DNA of 56,000 nucleotides from Sporolituus thermophilus DSM 23256. GTDB lineage: Bacteria; Bacillota; Negativicutes; Sporomusales; Thermosinaceae. The notes under the pieces are model-generated. The model made no database searches and was not told the DNA's origin. It saw only the letters and a list, made by a program, of their open reading frames with translations. The stretch covers positions 1 through 56,000 of the forward strand of contig NZ_FNBU01000008.1 of NCBI RefSeq assembly GCF_900102435.1, given 5' to 3'. The translations under genes were made by a program, and so were the position numbers. Of the stretch, positions 1-7,774 are shown in pieces; the first letter of the stretch is position 1; every line of letters starts with the position of its first letter.

Positions 1-78
1 GGAAAGCACTTGTTTTGGACAGAAGGCCACACAAATGCCACAACCTTTGCAACGCTTCACCAGGGTCTTTAGCGCCAT
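1..78 (-). CDS. 4Fe-4S ferredoxin-type protein, N-terminal 26 residues only (partial)
   Basis: The reverse strand from an ATG at 78 reads into the window edge and encodes 26 residues with the cluster-binding motif C-x2-C-x2-C-x3-C-P (Cys10, Cys13, Cys16, Cys20, Pro21). A good SD site (GGAGGTG, reverse strand 91-85) sits 6 bases before the ATG. A Cys-rich motif this close to the N-terminus is typical of small ferredoxin or delta subunits of 2-oxoacid:ferredoxin oxidoreductases (KorD-like). A stand-alone ferredoxin is equally possible because the gene is cut by the window. It is transcribed away from the tetR efflux operon. Confidence 0.8.
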   Translation of the reverse strand, partial: MALKTLVKRCKGCGICVAFCPKQVLS

Positions 79-214
79 TTCGTTCACCTCCGTACTATGC
101 TTACGATTTCATAACCTTAACTATTTTAACTGCTATACGACAAAATCCTTCAAAAATTTATATGAATATTTATTTATTATAAATAGTGTTGCGTTTAAAG
201 CGACAGTCTTTACG
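79..214. other. AT-rich divergent intergenic region
   Basis: This is the left part of the 200 bp spacer between the ferredoxin gene (minus) and tetR (plus). It is AT-rich and must hold the minus-strand promoter of the ferredoxin gene. I could not choose a convincing pair of hexamers there. I see no coding sequence. Confidence 0.5.
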
Positions 215-243
215 TTGACACGGTTTTTTCCGCTTTCTATAAT
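215..243 (+). promoter_or_regulatory. Consensus sigma-A promoter for tetR-hlyD-MFS
   Basis: A perfect -35 box TTGACA at 215-220 and a perfect -10 box TATAAT at 238-243 are separated by exactly 17 bases. The start codon of tetR follows at 279 with SD AGGGAGG at 261-267. This should be a strong vegetative promoter, so the operon probably needs repression, presumably by the TetR protein it encodes. Confidence 0.85.
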
Positions 244-278
244 GAAATTGTATAAGTACCAGGGAGGTTCTGAACTAG

Positions 279-884
279 ATGCGGGAAAGCGGCGAAGATT
301 CACGCAGCAGACGCCAGCAAATACTGGACGCGGCCTACAAGGTCTTTTCACAAAAGGGATATCACCGGGCAACGATCGATGAAATCATCGCACTGGCTGA
401 TACGGGTAAAGGAACGGTGTACAATTATTTTGTCAACAAGGAGCAATTGTTCTATACCCTGATTAAAGAGCGCAGCGCGCCGTTCGAGGCGGCTTTGGCT
501 GAAGTAGTGGGCGGGGCGGAGCCGCCGCTGGTTAAAGTGGAAAGGCTCATCAAGCTTTTTCTCCGGTTTTATGTAGTCAATGCCGATTTGTGGCGCGTCA
601 TGATGCACGAGGTGCGAGGCTTCGGCAGCGAGGGCCAATCAGCTTTTAAAGAGGAGCAGCGGGAAAAATACCGTGCTTGGTTCCGCCATACTATCGGCAT
701 GCTGGAAAAGGTGCTGCAGGAGGGAATTGACCAGGGCGTCATCCGTGAGTGTGACGTGACCAAGGCGGCTTACGGCCTGTTCAGCGTCATTGTCATGATG
801 GTTTTTCAAAAGTTTGTCGGCGACGATATTGATGCGACGGCCAAAACCATTGCCAATATCTTTTTATATGGCATTGCCCGTTAG
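279..884 (+). CDS. TetR/AcrR-family transcriptional regulator
   Basis: The 201-residue protein has a typical TetR N-terminal helix-turn-helix at about residues 10-56, with the family pattern ILDAA..VF...GY..ATI..I...A..GKGT.Y.YF..KE.L. A helical ligand-binding and dimerisation domain follows. It is the first gene of an operon with an HlyD-type adaptor and a 14-TM MFS exporter, so it is probably the local drug-responsive repressor. A palindrome lies just after its stop (909-922) and may be its operator. The inducer cannot be read from the sequence. The ATG start is supported by SD AGGGAGG. Confidence 0.88.
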   Translation: MRESGEDSRSRRQQILDAAYKVFSQKGYHRATIDEIIALADTGKGTVYNYFVNKEQLFYTLIKERSAPFEAALAEVVGGAEPPLVKVERLIKLFLRFYVVNADLWRVMMHEVRGFGSEGQSAFKEEQREKYRAWFRHTIGMLEKVLQEGIDQGVIRECDVTKAAYGLFSVIVMMVFQKFVGDDIDATAKTIANIFLYGIAR

Positions 885-908
885 GTGTGATTTTTTTATG
901 CCGATATG

Positions 909-922
909 TGACTAGTTAGTCA
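909..922. promoter_or_regulatory. Candidate TetR operator palindrome between tetR and hlyD
   Basis: TGACTA-GT-TAGTCA is a perfect 6-bp inverted repeat with a 2-bp centre, placed 15 bp before the hlyD start and just upstream of its SD. Short palindromes of this kind are common binding sites for TetR-type dimers. A weak internal promoter (TTGCCC at 873-878, T-rich spacer) could lie just upstream. No second copy was found at the tetR promoter, which weakens the case. Confidence 0.4.
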
Positions 923-936
923 GAAGGGGGAGGAAG

Positions 937-1962
937 ATGATGAACCAAGCAAACGGCGGTAAAAACCAAAAAATGATTATTGCCCTCTTGGTGTTTTTTG
1001 TTTTAGCCGGCCTCGGCGGCGGGGCCTGGTGGTGGTACTACACCACGAAGTATGTTACAACCGATGACGCCCGGATTAGCGGGACGATCGTCAATGTGAG
1101 CGCCAAAATTCCCGGCAAGGTGGTCGAGGTGCTGGTCAAAGAGGGGGACCAGGTAAAGGCCGGGCAGGTAATTGCCCGCATTGACAACCGGGAGATTCTG
1201 GCGCAGAAAGCCCAGGCGGAAGCGGCGCTGGCAGCGGCCAGGGCGCGCTATGAGGAAGTTGTAGCCGGCTCGCGGCCACAAGAAATTGAACAGGCCCGGG
1301 CGGCGCTGGATCAGGCGCGGGCGAACCTGGACAACGCACGGAAAAACTATGAGCGGATGGAAAAATTATATAAGGACGGGGCGATAAGCGCCGCTCAGCG
1401 CGATAACGCCGAAACCGCCTATGCGGTGGCCCGCGAGGCGTATAATGCCGCCAGCGAGAAACTCGACCTGACCATCGCCGGGGCGCGGGAAGAAACCGTG
1501 CGGGCGGCGGCGGCCCAAGTCAAGCAAGCCGAAGCCGCGCTGGAGGCTGCCTTGGTAATGTCGGACAACACGGTCATTGTGGCGCCTGTCAGTGGGACAG
1601 TAGCTTTAAAATCAGTCAATCCTGGCGAGGTTGTCGCTGCCGGCCAGCCCATTGTTACCATTGTTGACCCCAGCGACCTCTGGGTAAATGCCCGCATTGA
1701 AGAGACGAAGATCGACCGGATCAAAATTGGCCAAAAGGTAGAATATACCATTGACAGTTATCCCGGCCGCGTCTTTACCGGTACGGTATATGACATCGGG
1801 ACGGCCACCAACTCGGTGTTTGCCATTATCCCTACCGAAAACGCTTCCGGTAATTTTACCAAAGTCACCCAGCGCATCCCGATAAAAATAACGCTGCCGA
1901 AAGACAGCCCGTACATTTTCCGCCCTGGTGCGTCGGTAATCGTTAAGGTTCATACCGATTAG
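937..1962 (+). CDS. HlyD/EmrA-family efflux periplasmic adaptor (membrane fusion protein)
   Basis: The 341-residue protein has one N-terminal membrane segment (about residues 13-34). The first half of a biotinyl-lipoyl-like fold follows (YVTTDDARI..., about 40-95), then an alanine- and arginine-rich coiled-coil hairpin (about 95-200), the second lipoyl half (NTVIVAPVSGTV region) and a C-terminal beta-barrel. This is the layout of EmrA-type adaptors that pair with DHA2-family MFS pumps. The pump gene starts 6 bp after the stop, so the two are almost certainly co-translated. An EmrAB-like pair fits a diderm Firmicute, but no TolC-like gene is in this window. Two adjacent ATGs (937, 940) follow the SD; I kept the first. 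Confidence 0.88.
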   Translation: MMNQANGGKNQKMIIALLVFFVLAGLGGGAWWWYYTTKYVTTDDARISGTIVNVSAKIPGKVVEVLVKEGDQVKAGQVIARIDNREILAQKAQAEAALAAARARYEEVVAGSRPQEIEQARAALDQARANLDNARKNYERMEKLYKDGAISAAQRDNAETAYAVAREAYNAASEKLDLTIAGAREETVRAAAAQVKQAEAALEAALVMSDNTVIVAPVSGTVALKSVNPGEVVAAGQPIVTIVDPSDLWVNARIEETKIDRIKIGQKVEYTIDSYPGRVFTGTVYDIGTATNSVFAIIPTENASGNFTKVTQRIPIKITLPKDSPYIFRPGASVIVKVHTD

Positions 1963-1968
1963 GGGGGG

Positions 1969-3540
1969 ATGAGCAGCGTGCATACCCCCAATTTAACTAT
2001 AAATGACGCGAATTATAAATGGTGGGCGTTGGGCGTAACGATTATCGGCGGTTTTATGAGCATCCTTGACACCAGTATTGTCAACATTGCTGTCCCCAAG
2101 ATGATGGCCGTTTTTGCCGTCGATACCGACCAGGCGCAGTGGATTTTGACGGCCTATATGCTGACCATGGGCGTCCTGCAGCCGGCAACAGGGTATTTTT
2201 GCGATGTTTACGGGACGCGCGCCATGTACCTGTTTAGCCTGGCCGTATTTACCGTCGGTTCGGCGTTGTGCGGCGCTGCCTGGTCCAATGACAGCATGAT
2301 TATCTTTAGGATTATTCAGGCCGTTGGCGGTGGGATGATTATCCCGGTCACCATGGCGATAGTTTATCATGTGTTTCCGCCGGAGGAGCGAAACATGGCC
2401 ATGGGCATCTGGGGGATTTCGGCGATGGTTGCCCCGGCCGTTGGGCCGACTTTGAGCGGTTATTTAGTCGAGTACTGGGATTGGCGGTGGATTTTTACCA
2501 TCAACATTCCTATAGGTATTGTCGGTTACGTATTGGCCGTGCTGGTACTTAAGGAAACGCCCCGTATTCGGGGGCAGAAATTTGACTACGGCGGGTTTAT
2601 CACCTCCGCCCTTGGGCTGTTCTGCCTGCTACTGGCTCTCAGCGAAGGGGTGGATGAGGGCTGGACATCGGCGTATATTATAACTTTGCTGTATATCGCC
2701 TTGGCCAGTTTAACTTTGTTTGTTGTTATCGAACTTAATCACGAGAACCCTATTTTAGACTTGACCTTGTTTAAAGATTGGAATTTCACGCTGAGCAGTA
2801 TCGTTATTTTTATCGGGACGATCGGACTGTTTGGCGGCATCTTCCTCGTTCCGCTCTTTATGGAAAATATTCGGGGCTATACGGCGATGCAGACAGGTAT
2901 GCTGATGTTTCCTTCCGCCCTTACTGCCGGGCTGATGATGCCTGTTGCCGCCAAACTGGCCGATAAGTTCGGCGCTAAGCCGGTTGTCGTTGTCGGCCTC
3001 TTTTTCCTAGGAGCCGGTACTTGGCCGCTAATGTACCTCGACATGGATACCAGCTATGAGCATGTCATGCTGGTCATGATTCTGCGGGGGCTGGGGCTGG
3101 GGCTGTTCATGATGCCCGTTACCGTCCTTGGGCTGAATACCGTCCCGCTGCCGAAGATTAGCCGTGCGTCCGCGCTTAACAATGCTATCAGGCAGGTCAG
3201 CGGTTCATTCGGTATTGCCGTATTGTCGACCGTGCTGCAAAACCGGCAAATCTTTCACTATGCCCATATTGCCGAAGGCTGGAATTTGGCAGCAGACGCC
3301 GCCGCTAAAGTGATTACTTACGGTGAACGGCTATTTGTGCAGCACGGCAGCGTAGCGAGCATTGCCAAAATCAAGGCGCTGGCCCTTGCGGCCCAGATCG
3401 CCCAGCGACAGTCGTATATTTTCGCTTTCGATGACGCTTTTTTGGTCTTGGCGGCCATTAGTTTTACCGGCATTGTCCCGGCCCTGCTGCTCAAACGGGC
3501 CCAAGGCGGGGCCAAAGGGGCAGCGGTAATTATGGAGTAG
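1969..3540 (+). CDS. DHA2-family (EmrB/QacA-type) 14-TM MFS drug exporter
   Basis: The 523-residue polytopic protein has an early membrane helix with motif D1 (LDTSIVNIAVPKM), motif A-like GTRAMY after TM2, and motif C in TM5 (MVAPAVGPTLSGYL). These mark the drug:proton antiporter-2 family with 14 predicted helices. It probably exports hydrophobic or cationic compounds at the cost of the proton gradient, with the HlyD protein as its adaptor. The SD is the GGGGGG just before the ATG. It ends the operon. A strong bidirectional terminator lies about 110 bp downstream. Confidence 0.88.
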   Translation: MSSVHTPNLTINDANYKWWALGVTIIGGFMSILDTSIVNIAVPKMMAVFAVDTDQAQWILTAYMLTMGVLQPATGYFCDVYGTRAMYLFSLAVFTVGSALCGAAWSNDSMIIFRIIQAVGGGMIIPVTMAIVYHVFPPEERNMAMGIWGISAMVAPAVGPTLSGYLVEYWDWRWIFTINIPIGIVGYVLAVLVLKETPRIRGQKFDYGGFITSALGLFCLLLALSEGVDEGWTSAYIITLLYIALASLTLFVVIELNHENPILDLTLFKDWNFTLSSIVIFIGTIGLFGGIFLVPLFMENIRGYTAMQTGMLMFPSALTAGLMMPVAAKLADKFGAKPVVVVGLFFLGAGTWPLMYLDMDTSYEHVMLVMILRGLGLGLFMMPVTVLGLNTVPLPKISRASALNNAIRQVSGSFGIAVLSTVLQNRQIFHYAHIAEGWNLAADAAAKVITYGERLFVQHGSVASIAKIKALALAAQIAQRQSYIFAFDDAFLVLAAISFTGIVPALLLKRAQGGAKGAAVIME

Positions 3541-3644
3541 AAGTAATAATATGACAAAAAAACCAAAAAGACCCAAAAAACAAAAACATGAGAAGGTGTT
3601 AAGGGTTCGGCATGGGTGTAACCGTTAAATTTTAAATATAAAAA

Positions 3645-3690
3645 AGTAGCAGCCCCAGACGGCGTGGTGCCATCTGGGGCTTTGCTTTTT
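3645..3690. terminator. Bidirectional Rho-independent terminator between the efflux and met operons
   Basis: AGCCCCAGA (3651-3659) pairs with TCTGGGGCT (3673-3681). On the plus strand the stem is followed by TTTGCTTTTT. On the minus strand it is followed by a T-rich run from the A tract just before 3651. It therefore serves both convergent operons (MFS gene plus, metQ minus). Confidence 0.85.
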
Positions 3691-3693
3691 GTG

Positions 3694-4509
3694 CTACCAT
3701 GCGGCTACGACAGAACCTTTGAAGTGTTCTTGGATAAACTTTTTGACTTCTTCAGATTGGTAAGCCTTAACTAGCTTTTGGAAAGCCGGATTGTCTTTGT
3801 CTTTGGTGCGGACGGCGATGACGTTGGCGTAAGGAGAATTGGCGTCTTCGATGGCGATGGCGTCCCTGGTCGGAACAAGGCCGGCGGTCATGGCATAGTT
3901 GGTGTTAATGGCGGCAATATCCACGTCGTCAAGGGAACGGGGAATCTGGGCGGCGTCCAGTTCTTTAATCTTAATATTTTTCGGGTTTTCCGCAATATCG
4001 GTAACGGCGGCTTTGAGGCCGGCGTTAGGCTTCAGCTTGATCAGGCCGACTTTTTCCAGGAGCAGGAGGGCGCGGCCGCCGTTGGTCGGGTCGTTGGGGA
4101 TGGCGACAACGGCGCCTTGTTTAACGTCGGCGATTGATTTGACTTTTTTCGAGTAAATACCCATCGGGAAAATAACCGTTTTGGCGATCGAAACGATGTC
4201 ATATTTGCGGTCGGCAACCATGTTATCAAGATAGGGCTGGTGCTGGAAACTGTTGGCGTCAATGTCACCCTGGCTTAAAGCCACATTAGGCTGCACGTAG
4301 TCGTTGAACTCCACGACCTGGATTTTCAGACCGTCTTTTTCCGCCACTTTTTTGACAACATCCATTATTTCGGCGTGGGGGCCGGCGGTAACGCCCACTT
4401 TTATAGGCCGGTCGGACGGCGTGGCGGCTTGTTTGCCGCAGCCGGCCACGAGGCCGAGCGTAAACAGCAGCGCGAGGGCTAATGCGATTGGCTTCGTCCA
4501 TTTGTGCAT
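3694..4509 (-). CDS. metQ: MetQ-type D/L-methionine-binding lipoprotein, second copy
   Basis: The 271-residue NlpA/MetQ-family substrate-binding protein has a signal peptide ending in lipobox LVAGC (Cys24). The mature part has the family pattern KVGVTAGPHAEIMD...VQVVEFNDYVQPN and the conserved NDPTNGGRALLLLEK segment. It delivers methionine to MetI/MetN. It is the last gene of the riboswitch-controlled operon and lies 25 bp after a close paralogue, so the two look like a tandem duplication. The copies differ enough that ligand preference (L-Met, D-Met, Met-peptides) may differ; this cannot be told from the sequence. Confidence 0.9.
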   Translation of the reverse strand: MHKWTKPIALALALLFTLGLVAGCGKQAATPSDRPIKVGVTAGPHAEIMDVVKKVAEKDGLKIQVVEFNDYVQPNVALSQGDIDANSFQHQPYLDNMVADRKYDIVSIAKTVIFPMGIYSKKVKSIADVKQGAVVAIPNDPTNGGRALLLLEKVGLIKLKPNAGLKAAVTDIAENPKNIKIKELDAAQIPRSLDDVDIAAINTNYAMTAGLVPTRDAIAIEDANSPYANVIAVRTKDKDNPAFQKLVKAYQSEEVKKFIQEHFKGSVVAAW

Positions 4510-4534
4510 TATTGGTTACCTCCTTAACTAAGAA

Positions 4535-5353
4535 TTAGAATGCCGGTACTACCGCACCTTGATATTTTTCGGTGATGAATTTGCGGACTTGATCCGAGGT
4601 CAACGCTTTGGTCAGCTTTTGAATTTCCGGGCGGTTTTCATCGCCTTTGCGCACGACCAGAATATTTACATAAGGAGAATCTTTCTGTTCAATAAAGAGG
4701 GCGTCTTTCGTAGGCACGAGTTTGGCTTCCAGTGCATAGTTGGTATTGATTACGGCCAAAGTGACATCATCAAGGGCCCGGGGCAGCTGCGGCGCTTCGA
4801 GCTCACGGATTTTCACGTTCTTCGGGTTGGCGACAATATCTTTGACGGTGGCGTTGACGCCAACGCCGTCTTTGAGCCCGATCACGCCGGCCTTAGCCAG
4901 CAGGGCGAGCGCGCGCCCGCCGTTGGTCGGGTCATTAGGGATGGCAACCACGGCGTCGGTAGGAACGTCATTTAAGTTTTTGATTTTTTTGGAGTAAATG
5001 CCCATGGGTTCGATGTGGACGGCAGCGGTGTAAGTGAGCTGAAGGTTGCGCTCGGCGGCAAACTTATTGAGGTAGGGAATATGTTGGAAGAAGTTGGCGT
5101 CCAGTTCTTTTTCCGCTACGGCCAGGTTAGGACGGACGTAATCGCTCATTTCCACGATCTGAAGGTCAATGCCCTCTTTTTCCAGAGCCGGTTTAATTAC
5201 CCGCAGAATTTCGGCGTGGGGAACGGCCGTGGCGCCTACTTTCAGTACCTTTTTATCACTGGCGGTAGCCGGAGCCTGGGTTTTGCCGCCGCAGCCGGCG
5301 ACGACGGCGGTAAGGGCCAAAATTAAGGCGAGCAATAGGGCGATACGTTTCAT
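4535..5353 (-). CDS. metQ: MetQ-type methionine-binding lipoprotein, first copy
   Basis: The 272-residue NlpA/MetQ-family lipoprotein has a signal peptide with lipobox VVAGC (Cys21) and the family segments KVGATAVPHAEILR, EMSDYVRPN and NDPTNGGRALALL. It is anchored outside the cell membrane by its lipidated Cys and hands methionine to the MetI permease encoded just upstream in the operon. The ATG is preceded by SD AGGAGG in the reverse direction. It is paralogous to the next gene in the operon. Confidence 0.9.
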   Translation of the reverse strand: MKRIALLLALILALTAVVAGCGGKTQAPATASDKKVLKVGATAVPHAEILRVIKPALEKEGIDLQIVEMSDYVRPNLAVAEKELDANFFQHIPYLNKFAAERNLQLTYTAAVHIEPMGIYSKKIKNLNDVPTDAVVAIPNDPTNGGRALALLAKAGVIGLKDGVGVNATVKDIVANPKNVKIRELEAPQLPRALDDVTLAVINTNYALEAKLVPTKDALFIEQKDSPYVNILVVRKGDENRPEIQKLTKALTSDQVRKFITEKYQGAVVPAF

Positions 5354-5378
5354 GAATGAATTCCTCCTTGTTAATCGT

Positions 5379-6032
5379 TTATTTTTTGTTCAAACGGCGG
5401 GCAAGCCAGTCGCCGCACGACTGGACAAGCTGTACCTGAGCAATAAGGATAATGACGGTTGCGAGCATGATGTCGGCCCGGAAGCGCTGATAGCCGTAGC
5501 GGATGGCCAGGTCCCCCAGCCCGCCGCCGCCGATAGCGCCGGCCATGGCCGAATAACCAATCAGGCTGATTACAGTGATCGTCAGGCCAAGCACAATCGA
5601 GGGCAGCGCTTCGGGGATGAGTACTTTGGCGATAATTTGCAGCGGGGAAGCGCCCATAGCTTGGGCGGCCTCGATGACGCCGTAGTCGACTTCTTTGAGT
5701 GCCGATTCGACGATGCGGCCGACAAAGGGGATAGCGGCAATGCTCAGCGGCACAATGGCCGCATCGGTGCCGATGGATGTCCCGACAATGAGACGGGTCA
5801 GGGGAATGATGGCGACCATGAGAATAATGAACGGAGTCGAGCGGGTAGCATTGACGATTGCGCCCAAAACGCGGTTGACAGCGAGGTTTTCCAAAACATG
5901 GCCCTTGTCAGTCGTTACCAGGATGACGCCGAGGGGGACGCCAAACAGGGCGGCGATAAAGGCCGACACACCCACCATATAAGTAGTTTCCCATAACGAC
6001 TCAGCCAACAGCACGAGCATTTCTTGCGACAT
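5379..6032 (-). CDS. metI: Methionine ABC transporter permease MetI
   Basis: The 217-residue permease has five or six membrane helices and the binding-protein-dependent transport signature in the loop YGVIEAAQAMGASPLQII, which contacts the ATPase. I chose the ATG at 6032 because SD AGAGGTGA lies 7-8 bases upstream. The longer frame would need a TTG at 6038 with almost no SD spacing. The gene overlaps the end of metN by 32 bp, which suggests translational coupling. Confidence 0.9.
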   Translation of the reverse strand: MSQEMLVLLAESLWETTYMVGVSAFIAALFGVPLGVILVTTDKGHVLENLAVNRVLGAIVNATRSTPFIILMVAIIPLTRLIVGTSIGTDAAIVPLSIAAIPFVGRIVESALKEVDYGVIEAAQAMGASPLQIIAKVLIPEALPSIVLGLTITVISLIGYSAMAGAIGGGGLGDLAIRYGYQRFRADIMLATVIILIAQVQLVQSCGDWLARRLNKK

Positions 6033-7059
6033 AACCAATCACCTCTATTCCTAAATCTCGCGCCCGCAAGTAGTTGAGGGCGTTCTGGATGCCGGCCTGG
6101 TCGCCGGACAGTTCGACAATCAAGGTACCGAAAGGAGTGTGCTTGATGTGGTCGATATTGCCGTAAAGGATGCTGGTGTCAACATTAAACCGGCGGATCA
6201 TGCCGGCAATTATGGGTTCTTCGGCCGTACGGCCAATGAAGGACAGGCGCAGAATAAGATTGGAGTCCGGCAGCGGTGTGGGCGAAAAGACGGTATTGGC
6301 AAAGAATTCGGGCAGGTCATGGTTGACAATGGTGCGGATGAATTCGCGCGTTGTTGCCGTCTGGGGACGGGTGAAGACGTCGAGTACCGGGCCTTCTTCA
6401 ATAATGACGCCGTTTTCGATGACGGCCACGCGGTCGCAGATTTCTTTAATAACCTGCATTTCGTGAGTGATTAGCACAATGGTCAGCTGCAGTTTTTGAT
6501 TGATGTCAAAGAGCAGTTTCAAAATGGATTGTGTAGTCTGCGGGTCAAGGGCGGAAGTGGCTTCGTCGCATAAGAGCACTTTTGGCCGGCTGGCTAAGGC
6601 GCGGGCAATACCGACCCGCTGTTTTTGACCGCCGCTGAGCTGGGACGGATACTGGTCCCGTTTATCGGCAAGCCCCACCAGTTCAAGGAGCGGCAAAACA
6701 GCCTGTGCAATTTCCGTTTTGCTTTTGCCGGCCAACTCAAGCGGGAAGGCTACATTTTCATAGACGGTGCGGGAAGACAGCAGGTTAAAGTGCTGAAAAA
6801 TCATGCCGATTTTTTTGCGTCGCTCGCGCAAGTTTTTTTCGGACATCGTCGTTAGTTCTTCACCGTCGACCACTACCGAGCCGCGGGTTGGCCGCTCCAG
6901 CATATTGATGCACCGGATTAACGTACTCTTGCCGGCGCCGCTTTTACCAATGACACCGAAAATTTCACCGCGGCGCACTTCCAGGTTTATGCCTTTAAGA
7001 GCATGGACCGCTCCGTTAGTGCCGGGATAGACCTTTTCAATGCCGGTCAGTTTAATCAT
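6001..7059 (-). CDS. metN: Methionine ABC transporter ATPase MetN
   Basis: The 352-residue ABC ATPase has Walker A GKSGAGKST (about residues 39-47), Q-loop, signature LSGGQKQR and Walker B VLLCDEATSALD. From about residue 265 a C-terminal NIL (ACT-like) domain is present, as in MetN proteins that sense intracellular methionine and inhibit transport. It energises methionine uptake with MetI and MetQ. I chose ATG 7059 with the AAGGAG SD upstream. The ATG at 7086 would run through that SD and is unlikely. Confidence 0.92.
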   Translation of the reverse strand: MIKLTGIEKVYPGTNGAVHALKGINLEVRRGEIFGVIGKSGAGKSTLIRCINMLERPTRGSVVVDGEELTTMSEKNLRERRKKIGMIFQHFNLLSSRTVYENVAFPLELAGKSKTEIAQAVLPLLELVGLADKRDQYPSQLSGGQKQRVGIARALASRPKVLLCDEATSALDPQTTQSILKLLFDINQKLQLTIVLITHEMQVIKEICDRVAVIENGVIIEEGPVLDVFTRPQTATTREFIRTIVNHDLPEFFANTVFSPTPLPDSNLILRLSFIGRTAEEPIIAGMIRRFNVDTSILYGNIDHIKHTPFGTLIVELSGDQAGIQNALNYLRARDLGIEVIGYVARNARAVG

Positions 7060-7085
7060 TTTTCTTCTCTCTCCTTTCCTGGGCA

Positions 7086-7262
7086 TAAAGAAAACCTCTT
7101 CGCAGACGAAGAGGTTTTTGTTCTGTAAACAGAAACTCCCCCCCTCATCTGTCAGAACCTATCCGTTCTGCAGGAATTGGCACCGTTTCGCATCCGAAGG
7201 TGCGATGGTTGCCGCGGCGTCATCGGGCCAGTCCCTCAGCCAGCTCTTGATGAAAGAGTGTT
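7086..7262 (-). promoter_or_regulatory. SAM-I (S-box) riboswitch with terminator, metNIQ leader
   Basis: On the minus strand the leader has the S-box hallmarks in order. They are TCATCAAGAG, then GAGGGACTGGCCCGATGA (about 7241-7219), GGCAACC, the CGGTGCCAATTCC block (about 7181-7169) and the closing strand GATGAG. P1 pairs the TCATC arm with GATGA and ACTC with GAGT. Downstream, AACCTCTTCG / CGAAGAGGTT (7093-7102 / 7107-7116) forms a terminator followed by TTCTTT, 27 bases before the metN ATG. By family precedent, bound SAM favours the terminator and turns methionine import off. Confidence 0.93.
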
Positions 7263-7285
7263 TCGATATGCCGTTGTTGAGTTAC

Positions 7286-7314
7286 ATGCTATCATGTATA
7301 GCAATGTCTGTCAA
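7286..7314 (-). promoter_or_regulatory. Promoter of the met riboswitch operon
   Basis: On the minus strand, TTGACA (7314-7309) is followed after 17 bases by TAGCAT (7291-7286), itself preceded by TGA, giving an extended -10. It lies about 25 bp upstream of the S-box aptamer, as expected for the leader transcript. Confidence 0.75.
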
Positions 7315-7435
7315 GAAAAAATTAAAATTGCATTTTCATAAATTAAAGAATAAAAGACGTAAAGGCAGGAAAGAAATGAGAGAGGGCGAATAGTATGCTC
7401 AGAATGGTAATGCGTGCACGGGAGGAGTGTGGATT
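7315..7435. other. Spacer between the met promoter and yerC
   Basis: This AT-rich stretch separates the divergent met promoter and yerC. I see no clear promoter pair on the plus strand for yerC-hisZ and no coding sequence. Confidence 0.4.
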
Positions 7436-7774
7436 ATGCCCGTTAACCCTAAGCTAAAAGAGCCTTTAACCGACCAATTGTTCCGGGCCATTTTACTGCT
7501 CGCCAATGAGGAGGAATGTTATCAGTTTTTTGAAGATATCTGTACCATCAGCGAGATAAAAGCCATGGCACAACGCCTGGAGGTGGCGCGGATGCTGAAG
7601 GCCGGTCATATCTACGACGACATTGTCGAGCGCACCGGGGCCAGCACGGCCACGATCAGCCGGGTCAAGCGCTGCTTGCACTATGGCGCTGACGGCTACA
7701 AAATCATTCTCGCCCGGTTGGAAGAGCAGGAAGAGCGTTTGCGGCAGGAGGATGCAGGCCATGAACCAAAATGA
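7436..7774 (+). CDS. YerC/YecD-family TrpR-like DNA-binding protein
   Basis: The 112-residue protein has a TrpR-like fold. Helices with CTISEIKAMAQRLEVARML and a helix-turn-helix at about residues 55-80 (YDDIVERTGASTATISRVKRCL) are the YerC family signature. Proteins of this family are predicted regulators, and the gene next door encodes HisZ, so a role in histidine or aromatic amino acid gene control is plausible but not shown. The ATG at 7436 is 10 bases after SD GGAGG; the upstream in-frame GTG overlaps that SD. Its end overlaps the hisZ start by 14 bp. Confidence 0.85.
   Translation: MPVNPKLKEPLTDQLFRAILLLANEEECYQFFEDICTISEIKAMAQRLEVARMLKAGHIYDDIVERTGASTATISRVKRCLHYGADGYKIILARLEEQEERLRQEDAGHEPK

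Noticed and set aside
35-382. Open frame of 115 codons on the plus strand at the left end
   Set aside because: It covers the ferredoxin start, the tetR promoter and the tetR start; the composition is not coding-like and there is no SD.
5169-5996. 275-codon plus-strand frame opposite metQ and metI
   Set aside because: It is antisense to well-supported met genes and reads as low-complexity, charged residues without motifs.
7040-7393. 117-codon plus-strand frame
   Set aside because: It runs across the SAM-I riboswitch, its terminator and the met promoter, which explain this DNA.
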